Shown here: one piece after another, positions 59,401 through 64,000 of the stretch
How positions within the stretch are numbered: the stretch's first letter is position 1
How the letters are laid out: each line of letters opens with the position of its first letter
NCBI GenBank assembly: GCA_023238725.1
Contig: CM041551.1
Location: 3,371,259 to 3,435,258 of the forward strand
Origin: Scortum barcoo
Taxonomy: Eukaryota; Chordata; Actinopteri; Centrarchiformes; Terapontidae
Length of the DNA stretch: 64,000 bases
Reading direction: 5' to 3'
Program-made: the position numbers and the translations under genes
The notes under the pieces: generated by a model
Database searches by the model: none
Told to the model about the DNA's origin: nothing
Seen by the model: only the letters and a program-made list of their open reading frames with translations

Positions 59401-61624
59401 TCAAATGTTTTTGGGGGGAAAAAATTACCTTAATGGAGGCAGTGTGATAGGCTACATTAAAGCAGATTCCTGTGAGAAAACAACATTAACTTTGTATTTG
59501 TAGAGAGAGCTTTAGATGTATATTTTCCTTTTTTTAGTTACAAATATGTATTTTTCTCTTATTGTTTATATTTCACATATCTCTTTTGAAATGGCTTTCT
59601 GTGCTCCTACAACAGAACTTCAGAGCATGGCAACAGTAGGAGTAATAAAGAGGATAAACAGCAGCTCTGAGGTTAGAGAAAGACAGAGACCACACAGGAC
59701 GGAACAAGATGACACAAGGTGAACACACACATACGTGCGTGCAACACACACACATGCACGATCTCACACACACACCGATGAAACCAGCCAGGAGAGGCCA
59801 AATGTGTATGTTTATGCTCTTCCTGACAGCAAGGCCTCCAAGGGAGAGCTTTTAACCCATGTACGTGTCTTTGTGTGTTCACGAAAGCTCGCTCACAGCC
59901 TTATCTCTCTAACAAGGCTTAATGAGGTAATGGAAACCTCCTAGTGCATGCTGGGAATGAGCCAAATGTAGATGCAATATTAGGGAGAGGGGGAAACTGA
60001 TGGCTGATAGGGCAATGTGATTTAAGTTTTTTTTTCTGCATCACTGATTGATTTAAATGATGGAAACTGTAAACTTGGGGAGAGCAGACAAAACCAAGAT
60101 GCAGATTTACTCAGGAAGATGTGCAGGAGCACTTTCTTTTCATGCCTCATATAATCCATGCATGAAGAGTTCCCTCATGAAAAAATAAACACAAAAACTC
60201 CTCGCATGAAGATAAAAGCATGACTGAAGCCTATTGGGAAAACTTTAATGTCAGGGGTGAATATGCATTACTGTTTGGCCTTTCTATAATGAGACCCTTT
60301 TTTACTTTTTAGCTGCAAGGAGCGACTCTCTCCGAAGTGTCGCTTTCCATAAGAGCAGCCTATCGTTAAACCCCATCAAACATGCTGTTCAACGCCGCGT
60401 CAATTTTTTACTTCACCTCATTCAACATGCAAGCTCATTTCCAACCCAATTTCACAGCCATTTGAATTGGATGGATTTGACTCGTCCATTGAGAGACCAC
60501 GGCGGTGTCCCCTCAAGCCTGGGCCGGCTGGGAGGGAAGGTGGTGCGGGGGAAAAGGGTGAGAAAAAGACGAGAGGAGTGAGGAATGAGTGTGTGTGAGT
60601 CAATAATAAATAAGAGAGAGACTTAATATCACTAAGAAGAGTGAAATTAAAAGAATCTGCGACACGATAAAGTTTCTTGATTAAATTTATGATATGTGAC
60701 CATACTTGTCATCTGTGAAAAGTCCTCAACCTGAACTGATTAAAATGTCATATTTTCATCAGGACCTACTCCAGTAATCTTTTTATCATAGATTTCAGTG
60801 GAGATATTTGCTGTGCAATATTTTCAATGCAGTTCATAGACTTTACACTGCTGAGAGTTATAACACAGACAGTTTGTCATTTAGGGTTTTTTTAGGCATA
60901 AAAATGCTCAAATCTAAAGATATTGAGTACTAGCATAAAATCAGCAAAACCTTCCATAAATATCTGTCTTGTATTGTCTTGTATTTTCTTCCTTTAGTGG
61001 AGTAAATGTCTTAGGTTTGTCTTAAAGGAAAAGATGTGCCAACAGTTAAAAGGACCTGACAGGAGTTAACATCATCTATTTGCATAAACAAACATAAGAG
61101 CTGAATCATTTTTGGCCTCATTTATCATTTTGTAGCAATGTTTTCCTGTCAATGGTCTGAAACTTTTATTTTGATAGACTTTGATCACTTCCTAATCAAT
61201 TTCTAAAGGAAAAAAAGTCAGCTTAAACATGATTGGCTGTTGTTGGAATAAGAGTTTAAATCATTTAAGACATTCAAAGTCATACTGTCGCAGTTTTGCT
61301 TAATCATATTGCAATTGAGTGGTGTAAGTGTGTGTGACAGATAGAGGTACAGAGGGGCCATTAAAGGTGAGGGCAGGGTGAGCCTGTCACACAGAGGGAC
61401 TTTCTCTGTCTCTGTTCTCGGCGCTTTAGTGGGACCTCCATAAAACATAAAGTCTTTTCTCCCCAACAGAGTGGCCACCCTTTTTTATCTGCTGCCCTCC
61501 AGGGGAGCGGCCCATTCACGCTGCCACTCTCTGATTTAATTGTACAGTTCGGGATGACTGGCTTTCACCTTCAGCTTCCACCAGGCTCAGCACATCTCAT
61601 CCCCCGACAGTCCACTTCTTTACC

Positions 61625-62060
61625 TGGAAGATGGAGAGAGGGAGGACGTGATATAATGTACAGCTCTCATATTCCCTCTATGGCAATATCACTCTTTCTT
61701 CTTTATACCAATGAAATCTCTTGACTTCAGCTGAACTGAATAAGGGGGCGATCGGTCGGGGGGGTGTGAGAAATGTAGATAGAAAAGAAGTCTGGTGAGA
61801 GAATGCAAGGGAGACCAAGGAGGTTAAACAGAGGCAGACTGAAAAATGGAAAGGGGTATAAAGGAAAGGTTTGAGATAGAAGTGGAGGCAGGCAAAGATC
61901 AGGAATTAAAAATTGGTGAATGTACAGGAGAGATGAAGAAAACGGGAGACATAGGTTGAGAGTAATTTGGTGCCATGTCATGAAACATCCACAGTAAAAG
62001 AGGAAAAAGTGATTAGAGCAGTGACAGAGTGATGAGACAGAGAGGATGTAAGAGACTGTA
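61625..62060. repeat. Purine-rich tract (GA-rich on plus strand)
   Basis: Long stretches of GAGAGA, GGAAAGG and AAGAGG words on the plus strand; the 125-codon minus-strand frame here is pyrimidine-driven (Leu/Ser/Pro/Phe-rich) and is not called a gene. Confidence 0.5.
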
Positions 62061-63131
62061 AGAATATACTTCTTTCTTAAAGTTAATATTTTACCAAATG
62101 TCACCTAGAGCTGAAAAAGACACAAGAAATAGGGGGGGGAAACGTCAAGTCCTTGCAGAGTGCCTCGTTGCCGCTTAATTGTTCACGGCATCGACCACAG
62201 CTTACAGAAAGTCAGGCCCCGAGCTGCTGGTGGCGCCCAATCTAATTATCCCAAACATGACAGCTACTGAAGTCTCTTTCTTTCTGCATATCACAAACAA
62301 AAAGAGGGGCCCACCTGGCTCCATCTCCCACTGAAACTTTTCAAAGTGTGCCTGACTTACCTCTAAAGTTTTAAAATATCTGGTGTTAAAATGAGGATAG
62401 AATGCAAAGCCACTGATCAAGTTATTCATCCCTCTGTAAAAAGGGAATTTATAAAAATGATATTTCCCTGTACTTATTCTGCATTAGACCACTGATATCC
62501 AGGAGCTCAGATCAGTTACAGATGAGCAATGTGTATTCAGAAAACAAGGGAGTGAAGTCTTAATGATTGACACAGCTGAGAAGACATTTGTGAGATATGA
62601 GGTTCAGTTCATCAGGAGGATGGCGCTTACATATTGTACATTTAAGTTTGCTTGGTTTCAAAATAAGGCATCTCGTGGCAGCAGCACACCTCATTGAATA
62701 CAGAAATGCAAACTAGTAAGTAAGAAGTCCACCTTGTTGGACACAGTAGTAGAGGATAAGGCACAAAGTATTCCAGAGGTTTCCACATGTTTCAGCTGAT
62801 GCTGAACAAAGCCTGTAGCCACACTGTGTCAGTGTACAGTGTTGGCTTTGACCTGTTTTTTTTTTTCTTTTGTTCAGTGTCTTCCCCCCTCCACTAGCTC
62901 TCTAAAGCCAACTCTACTGAGACCCCCTTTTTCATTATTATGTAAATGACAGTATTCCACATTATCTTGCCTTGTTGTAAATAAATTGCATAGTAATTTA
63001 GGAGTGTGATTTATTTGCATAAGTACCTGAGCACAGTTACTGGGAGGAAAAATAAAAAGGGAGAGAGATGCAAGACAGACACAGAGCTATACAGAAGACA
63101 TATTTTGAGTGCTTTTCACATCGCAGAGTTC

Positions 63132-63152
63132 GTGTGTGTGTGTGTGTGTGTG
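63132..63152. repeat. (GT)10 microsatellite
   Basis: An uninterrupted GT run. Confidence 0.9.
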
Positions 63153-63365
63153 GACAGGTCAGGGTTTTGACCTAAAGAGCACTTATATACATTTGATTTA
63201 CTTGCATACTTAAGTGTTTACATGTACATGGCTTCCATGTTAGAAATAAATTCTTTATAAAACAGAGTATTTTTGTAACTTACTCACCTACATTCATTCT
63301 CTAAAAAGGAAGTCCTGAGATAAGTATGCTTCTCATTTGCCACTGTCTTTCCAGTTCATAGTAAG

Positions 63366-63660
63366 TCAAACCAAGTCAGTTGTATTTTTATAGCCCAATA
63401 TCAGAAACTAGAATTCGCCTCAAAGTGTTTTACAATCTTCACGGCAGATGACACCTCTTATGTCAGATAAAGAAAAAGCAAGAAACAATCAGGGAGAACA
63501 ACAGAGGAGAGAGGCCCTCCCAGGACGGGCGGACATGCAAAAGATGTCGAGTTTACAGAATGAATCAACAAAGAAATCACAGTGTATACAACTGTAGAAC
63601 AAAATTAAAGAGCATCGCTCTAGGAGGACATCAAGCAACGTCAGGCATTGCCCAAATAGA
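63366..63660 (+). repeat. Dispersed teleost interspersed repeat (unclassified)
   Basis: The phrases 'CCAAGTCAGTTGTATTTTTA', TAGCCCAATATCAGAAACTA, 'GCCTCAAAGTGTTTTACAAT', 'GAGAGAGGCCCTCCCAGGAC' and ATGCAAAAGATGTCGAGTTT follow, in the same order, a very common fish repeat (forms such as 'CAGTTTTATTTATACAGCCC', 'CCTCAGAGGGCTTTACAATC' and 'CTTCCAGGACGGACAGA'). It has no coding frame of its own. The identification is from memory of the consensus. Confidence 0.6.
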
Positions 63661-63741
63661 CCTGAGAAGAGGATAGGCCACACAAAGAAGTAAGAAGAGA
63701 GCACATCATTCACACAGATAGGAGAGATGAACAAACAACGG

Positions 63742-63762
63742 TGAGAGAGAGAGAGAGAGAGA
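63742..63762. repeat. (GA)10 microsatellite
   Basis: An uninterrupted GA run. Confidence 0.9.
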
Positions 63763-63869
63763 AACATATGATGACATGTAAATGAGGGAGAGAAGGAGAG
63801 GTGAGGAGAGGCTGAATCTCCTGGGTGACGATGATCCGGATCAACGCCTGGATGAGGTATCGACACTCT

Positions 63870-63896
63870 GAGAGAGAGAGAGAGAGAGAGAGAGAG
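63870..63896. repeat. (GA)13 microsatellite
   Basis: An uninterrupted GA run, about 110 bases after the previous one; the stretch between is also purine-rich. Confidence 0.95.
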
Positions 63897-64000
63897 GTCC
63901 CAGAACGGCAGATGGTTCCAGGTGTCTCTCGTTTTTCTGACTCACTCGTTTAGTCAGAGCGGTTGTTACTTGGGGTGTTAAACTGTCCTCTCTCCCTCCT

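Larger units (their letters stand above)
56451..63365. other. Intron 2 sequence, no gene seen
   Basis: About 7 kb of non-coding DNA with CA-rich DNA at 59036-59060, CA/GT patches at 59725-59780, a purine-rich tract at 61625-62060 and a GT run at 63132-63152. No exon of the channel and no other coding pattern was recognised. Confidence 0.5.

Noticed and set aside
1..64000. CRISPR arrays, operons, phage or other prokaryotic systems
   Set aside because: No spaced direct repeats of CRISPR type and no prokaryotic gene layout; the direct repeats seen are microsatellites, transposon parts or the single 143-bp duplication.

Overview
This window reads as nuclear DNA of a ray-finned (teleost) fish, probably a spiny-rayed percomorph. 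The reasons are AT-rich, intron-like sequence, many CA/GT, TA, GA and CATC microsatellites, and small decayed pieces of fish-type transposons (L2/CR1-like LINEs, Tc1, hAT, DIRS-like) plus dispersed repeats that I know from percomorph genomes. Nothing points to bacteria: there are no operons, no ribosome binding sites and no long bona fide ORFs. The many 60-230 codon ORFs are chance frames or fall in repeats and pyrimidine tracts.

Only one host exon is recognised, at 5066-5299 on the plus strand. It encodes the core of the N-terminal PAS (eag) domain of an ERG-type voltage-gated potassium channel (KCNH2/KCNH6 group, hERG relatives). Its boundaries match exon 2 of vertebrate erg genes (codons 26-103, phase 1 at both ends), with a good acceptor and a GT donor. 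As written the exon carries two small insertions (+2 and +1) that break the frame and then restore it. Bases 1-5065 are read as intron 1. Bases 5300-64000 are read as intron 2, or at least as sequence downstream of exon 2; no other channel exon was found.

Layout: 1-153 end of a hAT transposon; 3.3-4.7 kb microsatellite, Tc1 transposase remnant and DIRS-like reverse transcriptase remnant; 5.07-5.30 kb the erg exon; 5.56-6.25 kb LINE 3' end; 6.3-16.7 kb unremarkable intron; 16.4 kb hairpin and 16.7-17.2 kb L2 reverse transcriptase fragment; 17.2-29.4 kb intron with a short tandem duplication and long purine/pyrimidine-biased tracts; 29.46 kb a (TA)41 microsatellite and 29.66-30.14 kb a dispersed repeat; 32.2 kb and 35.1 kb opposed L2-type fragments; 42.4-43.45 kb composite LINE debris on the minus strand; 50.1 and 51.5 kb a perfect 143-bp direct repeat; 56.1-56.45 kb Tc1 transposase C-terminus on the minus strand; 63.4-63.7 kb another dispersed fish repeat.

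There is no gene-to-gene cooperation to describe. The functional interest is one ion-channel exon in very long introns, which may hold regulatory elements that comparison with other fish would reveal. I found no convincing new multi-gene system. The best leads are the paired frame-restoring indels in the exon, the perfect 143-bp duplication, two hairpins, a stop-free CpG-containing block at 54.6-54.7 kb, and a candidate 25-nt microexon at 52.2 kb.
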